Below, in pieces: positions 53,117 to 61,164 of a stretch of 64,000 bases of DNA (the stretch's first letter is position 1; every line of letters starts with the position of its first letter). This stretch comes from Micrococcales bacterium. GTDB lineage: Bacteria; Actinomycetota; Actinomycetes; Actinomycetales; Microbacteriaceae. A program made the position numbers and the translations under genes. Below the pieces are notes generated by a model. That model ran no database searches. It was not told the DNA's origin and saw nothing but the letters and a program-made list of their open reading frames with translations. The stretch covers positions 62,001 to 126,000 of the forward strand of contig JAFKIY010000005.1 of the NCBI GenBank assembly GCA_017306245.1, read 5' to 3'.

Positions 53117-54583
53117 ATGAGTGATGCGCGCGAGGCCACGCTGCTGGCTTCCGTTCCCGACAAGCTGTTTATTGCAGGCAAGTGGGTTGCCGCGACGGGC
53201 GGTGGCACGCTTGACGTGCAGGATCCGTCGACGGGTGCCGTGATCCGGAAAATTGCCGATGCGACGGCTGAGGACGCGCAGAAGGCGATGGATGCCGCAG
53301 CCGAAACCCAGGATTCGTGGGCGGCAACCCCGGCCAGGGAGCGCAGCAACATCTTGCGCCGCGCGTTCGACCTGCTCATGGAGCGCGCGGACGATTTTGC
53401 CCTCCTCATGACGCTCGAGATGGGCAAGCCGCTCGCCGAGTCGATGGGCGAGGTGAAGTACGGCGGCGAGTTCCTGCGCTGGTTCAGCGAGGAGGCCGTG
53501 CGCATCCAGGGCCGGTACGGTTCGAACCCCGAGGGCACGGGCACGATGATCGTGACGCAGCGCCCTGTTGGGCCGTGCTACCTCATCACGCCGTGGAACT
53601 TCCCGCTCGCGATGGCGACGCGCAAGATCGCGCCGGCGCTCGCCGCGGGCTGCACCGTCGTCGTGAAGCCTGCCGCCCTCACCCCGCTGACAACGCTCGC
53701 GTTTGTGAAGCTGCTCGAGGAGGCTGGGCTGCCGGCAGGCGTCGTGAACGTGCTCACGACATCCTCGTCCGGCGCAGTGTCGAAGCCGATTTTCGCCGAC
53801 TCGCGTCTTCGCAAGCTGAGCTTCACCGGCTCGACCTCGGTGGGCGTCGCGCTTCTCAAGCAGGCTGCGGATGGTGTGCTGCGCACGTCGATGGAGCTCG
53901 GCGGCAACGCACCCTTCGTCGTGTTCGAGGACGCCGACCTCGATAAGGCCGTGGAGGGCGCGATGATCGCGAAGTTCCGCAACATCGGCCAGGCGTGCAC
54001 TGCGGGCAACCGGTTCATCGTGCACGAGTCGGTGGCCGCGGAGTTCGCGAAGCGCGTCACCGAGCGCGTGAAGGCGTTCAAGGTCGGCCGCGGCACCGAG
54101 GATGGCGTGACGATCGGTCCGCTCATCGACGCGAAGGCGGTGGCGAAGGTCGGAGACCTCGTGGCGGATGCGGTGAAGCGCGGCGCGACCGTGCACACGG
54201 GCGGTTCGGCGATCGAGGGCGACGGCACGTTCTACGAGCCGACGGTTATCAGCGATGTGCAGCCCGGGAGCGACATCCTCACCGAGGAGATTTTCGGCCC
54301 TGTGCTCTCGATCGCATCGTTCAAGGACGAAGCTGACGCCGTGCGGATGGCCAACGATACCGAGTACGGCCTCATCGGCTACGTGTACACGAAGGATCTC
54401 GCACGCGGCCAGCGGATGATCGAGGCCATCGACACCGGAATGATGGGCCTGAACGTCGGGGTTGCGTCCAACGCGGCGGCACCGTTCGGCGGCGTGAAGC
54501 AGTCGGGGCTCGGCCGCGAGGGCGGTTTCGAGGGCATCCACGAATACCTCTCGATGAAGTACACGCTCACGCCGAACCCGTAG
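53117..54583 (+). CDS. gabD: NAD(P)-dependent succinate-semialdehyde dehydrogenase
   Basis: A 488-aa aldehyde dehydrogenase. Motifs: CYLITPWNFPLAMATRKIAPAL, the cofactor site FTGSTSVGVALLKQA, the catalytic Glu in TSMELGGNAPFVVFEDADLD and Cys in NIGQACTAGNRFIVHE. The C-terminal GLNVGVASNAAAPFGGVKQSGLGREGG is characteristic of the GabD group. It lies 65 nt after hpaB, with AAGGAG before the ATG. The final hpa-pathway product is succinate semialdehyde, so this enzyme would complete the route to succinate and the TCA cycle. Confidence 0.92.
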   Translation: MSDAREATLLASVPDKLFIAGKWVAATGGGTLDVQDPSTGAVIRKIADATAEDAQKAMDAAAETQDSWAATPARERSNILRRAFDLLMERADDFALLMTLEMGKPLAESMGEVKYGGEFLRWFSEEAVRIQGRYGSNPEGTGTMIVTQRPVGPCYLITPWNFPLAMATRKIAPALAAGCTVVVKPAALTPLTTLAFVKLLEEAGLPAGVVNVLTTSSSGAVSKPIFADSRLRKLSFTGSTSVGVALLKQAADGVLRTSMELGGNAPFVVFEDADLDKAVEGAMIAKFRNIGQACTAGNRFIVHESVAAEFAKRVTERVKAFKVGRGTEDGVTIGPLIDAKAVAKVGDLVADAVKRGATVHTGGSAIEGDGTFYEPTVISDVQPGSDILTEEIFGPVLSIASFKDEADAVRMANDTEYGLIGYVYTKDLARGQRMIEAIDTGMMGLNVGVASNAAAPFGGVKQSGLGREGGFEGIHEYLSMKYTLTPNP

Positions 54584-54588
54584 CCGCC

Positions 54589-54671
54589 GTCCGCTGGTTC
54601 AGGAGTTCCGCGGAGCCGACCTTGAGTCCGCTGGTTGGGGGGTTCGGCGAAGCCGAACCGTCTCGAAACCC
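54589..54671. repeat. degenerate REP-like intergenic repeat
   Basis: Two related units begin with GTCCGCTGGTT (54589 and 54626) and continue into GGTTCGGCGAAGCCGAACC and TCTCGAAACCC, the pattern of dispersed palindromic repeats in Microbacteriaceae. The 3' end of the flavodoxin frame runs through both units. Confidence 0.6.
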
Positions 54672-55237
54672 GCCGACGGTACCCTCTCTCCGCCGGCTCG
54701 CCGAAAGTGACGGTGAAGCGAAAGCGTCCACGATCGGATTGCGTCCCAGTTCCGATAGTCCCCTTCGGCAACGCCCATGAGCGTGAACGGTATTTTCAAT
54801 GCGATGCGGGTGGCGAAGTTCATGCGCGAGTAATCCAGGACTCCCGCGAACTGGCCGATGCTCACCGGCGCAATGTGGTCAGACAACCGTTCGAGTGTGT
54901 TGGCATATTTCTGCGCGGCGGCGAGCGCCTTGCCGGTGGGCTCGAAGAGCGTCCCGCACGTGAAAAAGTACGCGACGGGGATCGTGCGCAAGAACGCCTC
55001 GTTGTCTTTCACGAAGTTTCGCGCCGGCGACGTCCAGGTGTCGTAGTGGATAGGGGCGCCGATTATGAGGGCGTCGATGTCGGCCGAATCGATGCCATCG
55101 CCTATCGGTCCAGTGGTGACGGTGTTCCCCCGCTGACGGAGAACGTTGGCAATATCCGCCGCTATTTCACCCGTCGTGCCGAACGTCGTGGCGCAGGCGA
55201 CATGCACCCTGGGTGCGGTCAATGTCCTCTTGCTCAT
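54599..55237 (-). CDS. flavodoxin-domain protein (HemG-like)
   Basis: A 212-aa protein with a flavodoxin-type FMN-binding fold: VHVACATTFGTTGEIAADIA (residues about 10-29, phosphate loop), IGAPIHYDTWTSPARNFVKD and VAYFFTCGTLFE. The second half resembles the menaquinone-dependent protoporphyrinogen oxidase HemG/flavodoxin_5 group (FAGVLDYSRMNFATRIALK.., GDYRNWDAIRSW). Residues after about 175 are read from intergenic repeat sequence (ETVRLRRTPQPADSRS), so the native end was probably shorter and the original stop has been lost. ATG 55237 is chosen. It is divergent from an AraC-type gene that probably regulates it. Precise redox role unknown. Confidence 0.8.
   Translation of the reverse strand: MSKRTLTAPRVHVACATTFGTTGEIAADIANVLRQRGNTVTTGPIGDGIDSADIDALIIGAPIHYDTWTSPARNFVKDNEAFLRTIPVAYFFTCGTLFEPTGKALAAAQKYANTLERLSDHIAPVSIGQFAGVLDYSRMNFATRIALKIPFTLMGVAEGDYRNWDAIRSWTLSLHRHFRRAGGERVPSAGFETVRLRRTPQPADSRSAPRNS
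54641..54659. terminator. hairpin between gabD and flavodoxin gene
   Basis: GGTTCGGC (54641-54648) and GCCGAACC (54652-54659) pair perfectly around GAA. It sits behind gabD and could end that transcript. On the other strand it lies inside the extended flavodoxin frame. Confidence 0.5.
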
Positions 55238-55305
55238 GAACCCACCGTACGGCCGGAAAGGAAGACTATCCATAGCTAAAACACTTGATTACATACGCAG
55301 CCGTC

Positions 55306-55311
55306 TACACT
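55306..55311 (+). promoter_or_regulatory. -10 box for leaderless araC-type gene
   Basis: TACACT ends 6 nt before the ATG at 55318. TTGATT (55285-55290) is a possible, closely spaced -35. Confidence 0.5.
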
Positions 55312-55317
55312 TGCGGC

Positions 55318-56292
55318 ATGGATGTTCTCGCCGGGCTTCTCGACGGTCCCCGCGCGCGGGGAGCATTTTTGCTCCGCGCCCTCATGCAACCTCCCTGGTC
55401 GATGCGGATCCTGGATGAAGCACCCCTCACCTTGATCGCGATCGTGCGGGGGGAAGCGTGGATCGCCACCGACGATGGCGAAGCTGTTCACCTTGGGGCC
55501 GGAGACATCGCCGTTGCCACCGGGCCGGACCCCTACACCGTTGCCGACACTCCGGGCCGTACTACCGACATCGTCGTGTACCCGGGCCAGGCCTGCCGCT
55601 CGCTGTCCGGCGAGCCACTCGAGATGACAATGCGCCTTGGCGTGCGCACGTGGGGCAATGATCCGGACAGTTCCACCGTCATGCTCATCGGCGCCTACGA
55701 ATCGCTGGGCGAGATCAGCCAGAGCCTTCTCTCCTCGCTCCCTCCTCTGCTCACTCTCGCCCGTGACCAGTGGGACACCCCGTTGATTCCCCTGCTCAAC
55801 GACGAAGTCGCCAATGATGAGCCCGGTCAGTCGGCGGTTCTGGACCGGCTCCTCGACCTTCTCCTCATAGCGGCACTGAGAGCGTGGTTCATTCGCAACG
55901 AGACCGAAGCGCCCGGCTGGTACCGCGCCGCCGGCGACCCGATCGTCGGACCGGTGCTGCACCGGATCCACGATCGCCTCGACGCCCCGTGGACGGTCGC
56001 GCGCCTCGCCGCAGAGGCAGGACTTTCCCGCGCGGCACTCGCGAAACGATTCCACACGCTCGTCGGCAAGCCGCCCATGACGTACGTGACGGAACGCCGA
56101 CTCGCACTGGCCGCCGACCTCCTTCGCGAACCCGGCGCTACTGTCGCCTCCGTCGCCCCGCAAGTGGGATACGGGAGCCCGTTCGCGCTCAGCACCGCGT
56201 TCAAACGGCAGCGCGGAATCACACCACAGGAGCACCGCGCCGCGGCGAATCCTAAGGGTCCAGGGGTTCGGCCTATACGTCCGACGCCCTGA
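55318..56292 (+). CDS. AraC-family transcriptional regulator with cupin_6 domain
   Basis: A 324-aa regulator. The N-terminal cupin_6 sensor domain (residues about 5-175) has APLTLIAIVRGEAWIATDDGE and VHLGAGDIAVATGP. The C-terminal double HTH (residues about 215-315) has WTVARLAAEAGLSRAALAKRFHTLVG and ATVASVAPQVGYGSPFALSTAFKRQRGITP. The ATG at 55318 matches the leaderless register, and a longer in-frame start exists at 55285. It is divergent from the flavodoxin gene across 80 nt, the usual layout for an AraC activator and its target. Confidence 0.9.
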   Translation: MDVLAGLLDGPRARGAFLLRALMQPPWSMRILDEAPLTLIAIVRGEAWIATDDGEAVHLGAGDIAVATGPDPYTVADTPGRTTDIVVYPGQACRSLSGEPLEMTMRLGVRTWGNDPDSSTVMLIGAYESLGEISQSLLSSLPPLLTLARDQWDTPLIPLLNDEVANDEPGQSAVLDRLLDLLLIAALRAWFIRNETEAPGWYRAAGDPIVGPVLHRIHDRLDAPWTVARLAAEAGLSRAALAKRFHTLVGKPPMTYVTERRLALAADLLREPGATVASVAPQVGYGSPFALSTAFKRQRGITPQEHRAAANPKGPGVRPIRPTP

Positions 56293-56302
56293 GCAATCGG
56301 AC

Positions 56303-56584
56303 CTAAGGGCGCGCGATTCTTGCGTCCAGCCGTTCCCGCCCTTCGGCGGGGTCGAGGCCGCTGTCGGCGGCGATGAGTTCGGCGAGCGTTTCCATTTCGT
56401 CGCGGCACGCGGGGCATCCGATCAGGTGTGCACGGAGGTCTGCGGGCAAGGGCAGGTCGCGGTCGAGGACGTCCTCAAGGATCGCATCTGAGCGGTCAAA
56501 GCAGTCGTCGCAGGAAAGCCACACCTCGAATGGGCGGCGAGCGTGCGCGAGAACGGTGTTGGTCCACGAATCTTCAGTGTTCAT
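56303..56584 (-). CDS. zinc-binding anti-sigma factor
   Basis: A 93-aa cytoplasmic protein with two Cys-x2-Cys pairs: LSCDDCFDRSD and the anti-sigma zinc motif HLIGCPACRDEMETL (H-x3-C-x2-C). It directly follows the sigma gene with TGATG coupling. There is no membrane helix, so it would act as a soluble, possibly redox- or metal-responsive, inhibitor of its sigma partner. The extra N-terminal CDDC pair is not in the basic ZAS motif. Confidence 0.8.
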   Translation of the reverse strand: MNTEDSWTNTVLAHARRPFEVWLSCDDCFDRSDAILEDVLDRDLPLPADLRAHLIGCPACRDEMETLAELIAADSGLDPAEGRERLDARIARP

Positions 56585-57291
56585 CAGTTCACCTCCTCTG
56601 TCGTGTTGATGTAGCCCTGTGCGATCAGGCCCTCTCGCAATCGCCTTCGCGCTTCATGCAGCGTCTTGTAGACGGTATTGCGGGTGGTGTGCAACCGATC
56701 GGCGATCACGTCGATGGGGATTCCCTCGACGGTGATCGCGATCAGAATTCGTTGTTGATGCGGGGTAAGACACTCGGCGATGCAGCGGCGCAACGCCCCG
56801 GAGAGTGCCAGCCCTTCCACGTGGGCTACGGGGTCGCCCAGGCGTGATGTCGGTTCGGGGATCGACGACAGGTCGATCTCGGTGTTCGACCACACCTCGC
56901 GGCGCACCGCCGTCGCGGTATGCAGGATCCCGAACTTATAGGCCCAGGTCGTGAACCTGCTTCGCCCCTCGAAGGTGGAGAGTTTGGCGAGAATTGCGAC
57001 AACGGCCTCGTCGGCGCTGGACTGCACGATCTCATCGGCTCTCACGTGCCCCAGGCGGGATGCCTCGCCCATCCGGCTGAGTTTGAAGCGCGCCGCGCGA
57101 AGCATCAGCTCGTGGAGGCGTTTGATCGCGTCTCGCTGACCGGAACCCGTCGAGGTAAGCTCGCCCAGCCAGTCGTAGTCCTCCTCGGTTGCCGCGGCGG
57201 CGAGCACAACATCGGGGCCGGATGCTTCGCCGGGCTTGCCGCTGTCGATGGCGTCCTCCCGTTCGAGCAGACCCTCTGCATTATTCGCCAT
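56584..57291 (-). CDS. ECF-type RNA polymerase sigma factor
   Basis: A 235-aa sigma-70 family factor of ECF size, with a longer N-terminal leader than usual. Region 2 holds HLMLRAARFKL-like helices (LHELMLRAARFKLSRMG), DEIVQSSADEAVVAILAKL and the -10-binding FEGRSRFTTWAYKFGILHTA. Region 4 has LTPHQQRILIAITVEGIP, IDVIADRLHTTRNTVYKTLHEARRRLRE (HTH binding -35). ATG 57291. It is divergent from the lipoprotein gene, with two palindromes in the gap, and likely controls that gene and itself. Confidence 0.88.
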   Translation of the reverse strand: MANNAEGLLEREDAIDSGKPGEASGPDVVLAAAATEEDYDWLGELTSTGSGQRDAIKRLHELMLRAARFKLSRMGEASRLGHVRADEIVQSSADEAVVAILAKLSTFEGRSRFTTWAYKFGILHTATAVRREVWSNTEIDLSSIPEPTSRLGDPVAHVEGLALSGALRRCIAECLTPHQQRILIAITVEGIPIDVIADRLHTTRNTVYKTLHEARRRLREGLIAQGYINTTEEVN

Positions 57292-57427
57292 ACACAGTTG
57301 GTGTCACCGCGACGACGATTCTTACCCAGTATCTCCAAATTCTTTCGACGCGGTATGAATCGGCGTTGCCGGACCACTCACGTGGTATGGCAGACAGCCT
57401 GCCGTCAACCAAGAAAGGTTTACGATC

Positions 57428-58147
57428 ATGAACCGAATGAACAGTCACCCGCGGGTGGCCATCACGACTGTCGCACTCTCCGTCGTCGGACTGCTGGGCA
57501 CGTTCGGCCTGGCCGGATGCAGCACGATCGGCGACGGGGCAGTTGCGGAAGGCGCGCAGACTTCCGAGGTCAGCACGATGGACATGTCACAGCACAACGC
57601 AGAGACAACGTCCAAGCAGCTCGCGCTGTACACCGCCATGTCGAACCTGTGGGCTCAGCACATGGAGTGGACGTACGCAACCGTCGTCGCCTTCGCCCAG
57701 GAATCTCCCGCCTTGAACGCGTCGCTGGAACGGCTCCTGCAGAACCAGGTTGACATCGGGGATGCCATCAAGCCGCTCTACGGTGACGCAGCCGGCGACC
57801 AGCTCACCGTGCTCCTGAAGGAGCACATCACCGATGCCGTGCCGGTGCTGACCGCGGCCAAGGCCGGCGACAGCGCCGCGCTGGAGACGGCGGTCGCGGA
57901 CTGGTACGCGAATGCGGTGGAGGTCGGCGATTTCCTTGCGGCAGCGAACCCGAACTGGGACAAGGCCGAGATGGAGGAAATGATGAAAATGCACATCACG
58001 CAGACCATTGCCTACGCTAGTGACGCGCTCGCCGGCGACTATGCGAAGGCCATTGCCGACTACGGTGTCGCCGAGCAGCACATGCAGGAAATGAGCGCCA
58101 TGCTCAGCGCTGGACTGATCAAGCAGTTCCCGAACAAGTTCAAGTAG
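57428..58147 (+). CDS. secreted lipoprotein, mostly helical, unknown function
   Basis: A 239-aa predicted lipoprotein. The signal peptide VAITTVALSVVGLLGTFGLAGC ends at a lipobox LAGC (Cys31). The mature part is nearly all helical, with SNLWAQHMEWTYATVVAFA, LNASLERLLQNQVDIGDAIKPLYG, DQLTVLLKEHITDAVPVL and a Met-rich end (AEMEEMMKMHITQTIAY, EQHMQEMSAML). The QNQVDIGDAIKPLYGDAAG block recurs in uncharacterised exported proteins of other Gram-positive bacteria. His and Met residues at regular spacing could bind metal (inference). ATG 57428 follows AAAGG. Its divergence from the ECF pair suggests a stress-induced envelope role. Confidence 0.78.
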   Translation: MNRMNSHPRVAITTVALSVVGLLGTFGLAGCSTIGDGAVAEGAQTSEVSTMDMSQHNAETTSKQLALYTAMSNLWAQHMEWTYATVVAFAQESPALNASLERLLQNQVDIGDAIKPLYGDAAGDQLTVLLKEHITDAVPVLTAAKAGDSAALETAVADWYANAVEVGDFLAAANPNWDKAEMEEMMKMHITQTIAYASDALAGDYAKAIADYGVAEQHMQEMSAMLSAGLIKQFPNKFK

Positions 58148-58209
58148 CGCTCTCGGGCCGTGCGCGGCATCGCCCTCGCACGGCCCCGGCATGGGCGCCA
58201 CAGCATAGC

Positions 58210-58215
58210 TAGGCT
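58210..58215 (+). promoter_or_regulatory. -10 box for leaderless thiolase transcript
   Basis: TAGGCT ends 6 nt before the ATG at 58222. Confidence 0.5.
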
Positions 58216-58221
58216 GGAGCC

Positions 58222-59382
58222 ATGCATGAAGCAGTGATTGTCGATGTCATCCGCACCCCGAGTGGCCGGGGCAAGCCAGGCGGTCAGCTTTCCGGCATCC
58301 ACGCCGTGGACCTTCTCGCGGGAGTGCTCGAGACGCTCGTTCAACGCAGCAACCTCGACCCCGCCCTCGTGGACGACGTCATCGCCGGATGCGTGTCGCA
58401 AATCGGGGAGCAGGGCTACAACATCGGGCGGAATGCTTTGCTCGCCGCCGGATTCCCCGAGCACGTCCCAGGAACGACCGTCGACCGCCAATGCGGGTCC
58501 AGCCAGCAGGCTGCGATGTTCGCCGCGCAGGGCGTGATGACCGGACAGTACGACATCGCCATCGCGTGCGGGGTGGAGTCGATGAGTCGCATCCCGCTCG
58601 GGACATCGGTCGCCGGGATGGACCGCTACGGCTCGAAACTGCGTGCCCGCTACCCGGAGGGGCTCGTGAATCAGGGCGTCTCCGCGGAGCTCATTGCGCA
58701 CAAGTGGGGGCTAGACCGCGAGACGCTCGACGAGTTTTCCGCACGCTCGCATCGGCTGGCCGTGGAAGCCCGCGAGGCCTTCGCAACAGAGATCGTGCCC
58801 ACGGCCGGCCACACGATCGATGAAACGATTCGCGACACCACGACCGTCGAGGGGCTCGCCGGACTGAACCCGGCGTTCCGCACCGATGAACTGGCCGCGC
58901 GCTTCCCCGAACTCGACTGGCGCATCACGCCGGGCAACTCGAGCCCGTTCACGGATGGCGCATCCGCCGCCCTCATCATGAGTGCAGAGCGCGCCGAAAG
59001 TCTTGGACTGAAGCCCCGCGCGCGGTTCCATGCATTTGCGGTTACCGGAAGCGACCCCATCTTCATGCTCACCGGGATCATCCCGGCAACGAAGAAGGTG
59101 CTCGAGCGTGCGGGACTCGGAATCGACGACCTCGACGCGTACGAAGTGAATGAGGCATTCGCCTCCGTCCCGCTCGCATGGCAGAAGGAGCTCGGAACCG
59201 ACCCAGACAAACTGAACCCGCGCGGCGGAGCGATCGCACTGGGACACCCGCTCGGTGCATCCGGCACCCGGTTGCTCACGACCCTCGTGAACCAGCTTGA
59301 GGCGACGGGCGGACGGTGGGGACTTCAAACCATGTGCGAGGGCGGCGGCATGGCCAACGCCACCATCATCGAGCGACTCTAG
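58222..59382 (+). CDS. acetyl-CoA acetyltransferase / thiolase
   Basis: A 386-aa thiolase. The nucleophilic Cys is in TTVDRQCGSSQQAAMFAAQG (about residue 91), the substrate His in DAYEVNEAFASVPLAW and GGAIALGHPLGASGTR, and the second catalytic Cys in LQTMCEGGGMANATIIE. Length and motifs fit degradative or acetoacetyl-CoA-forming thiolases. The following SDR gene (24 nt on) is of the type II 3-hydroxyacyl-CoA dehydrogenase kind, so the pair may do the last two steps of a beta-oxidation route. Substrate chain length not determined. Confidence 0.92.
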   Translation: MHEAVIVDVIRTPSGRGKPGGQLSGIHAVDLLAGVLETLVQRSNLDPALVDDVIAGCVSQIGEQGYNIGRNALLAAGFPEHVPGTTVDRQCGSSQQAAMFAAQGVMTGQYDIAIACGVESMSRIPLGTSVAGMDRYGSKLRARYPEGLVNQGVSAELIAHKWGLDRETLDEFSARSHRLAVEAREAFATEIVPTAGHTIDETIRDTTTVEGLAGLNPAFRTDELAARFPELDWRITPGNSSPFTDGASAALIMSAERAESLGLKPRARFHAFAVTGSDPIFMLTGIIPATKKVLERAGLGIDDLDAYEVNEAFASVPLAWQKELGTDPDKLNPRGGAIALGHPLGASGTRLLTTLVNQLEATGGRWGLQTMCEGGGMANATIIERL

Positions 59383-59406
59383 TCGCGTCGCGGGGAAGGC
59401 AACGAC

Positions 59407-60165
59407 ATGCAGATTTCAGGATGCTCGGCGCTCGTCACGGGCGGTGCTTCAGGGCTCGGGCTGGCCACGGCGACGATGCTGGCCGAGGCGGGTGCGGACG
59501 TGGTCATCATCGATCTGCCGTCGTCGGGCGGCGCGGATGTTCCCGGTGTGACGTTCGTTCCCGCGGATGTCACCAATGAGGATCAGGTGCGCGCGGCGAT
59601 CGCAATGGCCACGAAGCCGCTGCGGATCGTCGTGAACTGCGCGGGAATCGCGACGGCGGAGCGCGCGCTCGGCAAGGAAGGGCCGCAACCGCTTGATCAC
59701 TTCGAGCGCGTCATCAGGGTGAACCTCATCGGCACGTTCAATGTGATCCGGCTCGCCTCCGAGGCGATGGCGGCAACCGAACCGGTTGGCGGTGAAGGTC
59801 AGGGCGAGTCCGAACGGGGCGTGATCGTGAACACCGCATCCGTGGCCGCGTTCGACGGCCAAATCGGCCAGGCCGCGTACTCGGCATCCAAGGGCGGGGT
59901 TGCCGCGATGACGCTGCCGCTCGCCCGCGAACTCGCCGCGCGCTTCATCCGCGTCATGACCATTGCGCCGGGAACGTTCGACACCCCGATGCTCGCGGCG
60001 CTGCCCCAGGCCGCGCGCGACTCGCTCGGCATGCAGGTACCGCATCCGTCGCGGCTCGGACGCCCGGAGGAGTACGCGGCGCTCGTCAGGCACATCGTGG
60101 AGAACTCGATGCTGAACGGCGAGGTCATCCGCCTCGACGGTGCCATCCGCATGCAGCCCAAATAG
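59407..60165 (+). CDS. SDR-family dehydrogenase, type II 3-hydroxyacyl-CoA dehydrogenase-like
   Basis: A 252-aa SDR. Glycine motif [18 protein letters not shown] (residues 8-25), NNAG-equivalent [18 protein letters not shown], catalytic Ser in [15 protein letters not shown] and Tyr/Lys in [13 protein letters not shown]. The long loop ([19 protein letters not shown]) and [14 protein letters not shown] match the HSD17B10-like family, which oxidises 3-hydroxyacyl-CoA. ATG 59407 follows GGGGAAGG. Transcribed with the thiolase gene. Confidence 0.88.
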   Translation: MQISGCSALVTGGASGLGLATATMLAEAGADVVIIDLPSSGGADVPGVTFVPADVTNEDQVRAAIAMATKPLRIVVNCAGIATAERALGKEGPQPLDHFERVIRVNLIGTFNVIRLASEAMAATEPVGGEGQGESERGVIVNTASVAAFDGQIGQAAYSASKGGVAAMTLPLARELAARFIRVMTIAPGTFDTPMLAALPQAARDSLGMQVPHPSRLGRPEEYAALVRHIVENSMLNGEVIRLDGAIRMQPK

Positions 60166-60179
60166 ACCCCGGTGGCCCG

Positions 60180-60235
60180 CGAAACCGCAGTATCGGCTCC
60201 AACGGGGCGATTTTGGCGCGGAAATTGCGGTTTCG
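60180..60235. repeat. inverted repeat after SDR gene
   Basis: CGAAACCGCA (60180-60189) is repeated inverted as TGCGGTTTCG (60226-60235). It may end the thiolase-SDR transcript or be another dispersed palindrome. Confidence 0.45.
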
Positions 60236-60251
60236 GCGGAGGTGTCTGGGG

Positions 60252-61040
60252 ATGCTGATCGAGATTACTGACACTGCCGACCCGCGGCTCGCCGACTTCG
60301 CCCGAGGCACGGATGTGCTGCTCAAGAACGGTCGCGGCGCGCACGGCCTCTACATTGCCGAGTCTGCCCTCGTGCTGGAACGGGCAATGCGGGCTGGACA
60401 CCGTGTGCGGGCGGTGCTCACCCTCAGGGACACCGTCGATGACGCTGCCGCTCTCGTCGGCCCCGAGGTGGCGGTGTTCACCGGATCGATGGAACTGTTG
60501 GCGAAACTCACCGGCTATGAGCTTCATCGCGGGCTCATCGCGTCGATGGAACGCCCTGCGCTCCCGAACCCGGCCGACCTGCTTGCCGCGGCGCGCCGCG
60601 TGGTCATCCTCGAGAACGTCGTCGACCCGACGAACGTCGGCGCGATCTTCCGCTCGGTCGCGGCAATCGGCGCGGATGCGGTGCTCGTCACGCCGGGCAG
60701 CTCGGATCCGTTCTACCGGCGGGCGATTCGCGTCTCGATGGGCACCGTGCTGCAAGTGCCGTGGACGCGCGTGGGGGAGTGGCCGGCGACCCGGAGGTTG
60801 CTCACAACGTCCGGATTTCACGTGGCGGCGCTGACTCCAGCGACGGATGCCGTGAGCCTTCGCGACTTTGCCGCCAACGCGCCGGAGCGGGTCGCGCTCG
60901 TCGTCGGCACCGAGGGTGATGGTCTGACGCCGGATGCCCTGGCCGCGGCCGACACGATCGTTCGGATCCCCATGCGCCACGGCATCGACTCGCTGAATGT
61001 TGCCGCGGCAGCCGCGGTGGCGATGTGGGCACTGTCCTGA
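60252..61040 (+). CDS. SpoU/TrmH-family RNA 2'-O-methyltransferase
   Basis: A 262-aa SPOUT methyltransferase. The N-terminal RNA-binding substrate domain covers about residues 1-100. The knotted SAM-binding domain shows motif 1 ILENVVDPTNVGAIFRSVAAIG (conserved N and R), motif 2 ALVVGTEGDGLTPDAL and motif 3 IRIPMRHGIDSLNVAAAAAVAMW. It methylates rRNA or tRNA ribose, but the exact nucleotide cannot be assigned. ATG 60252 follows GGAGG at 60237. Convergent with the ABC transporter gene. Confidence 0.93.
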   Translation: MLIEITDTADPRLADFARGTDVLLKNGRGAHGLYIAESALVLERAMRAGHRVRAVLTLRDTVDDAAALVGPEVAVFTGSMELLAKLTGYELHRGLIASMERPALPNPADLLAAARRVVILENVVDPTNVGAIFRSVAAIGADAVLVTPGSSDPFYRRAIRVSMGTVLQVPWTRVGEWPATRRLLTTSGFHVAALTPATDAVSLRDFAANAPERVALVVGTEGDGLTPDALAAADTIVRIPMRHGIDSLNVAAAAAVAMWALS

Positions 61041-61054
61041 CCCGCGCGGTGCGC

Positions 61055-61160
61055 TTTCATTATTCAGGAGGTGGCGGTGCGGATGATGCTGAAATGCTTA
61101 GTCTGACGCCCAGGAGCAACCGATTGTCACTCCTGCCACACCACCTCCTGAATGATGAAA
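61055..61160. repeat. 106-bp palindromic element with 20-nt terminal inverted repeats
   Basis: 61055-61074 is repeated inverted at 61141-61160 with one mismatch. The 66-nt centre contains an inner CAGGAG/CTCCTG pair (near 61111 and 61130). It fills the gap between two convergent genes. The build suggests a REPIN or MITE that may also act as a two-way terminator. No target duplication is obvious. Confidence 0.7.
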
Positions 61161-61164
61161 GGAA

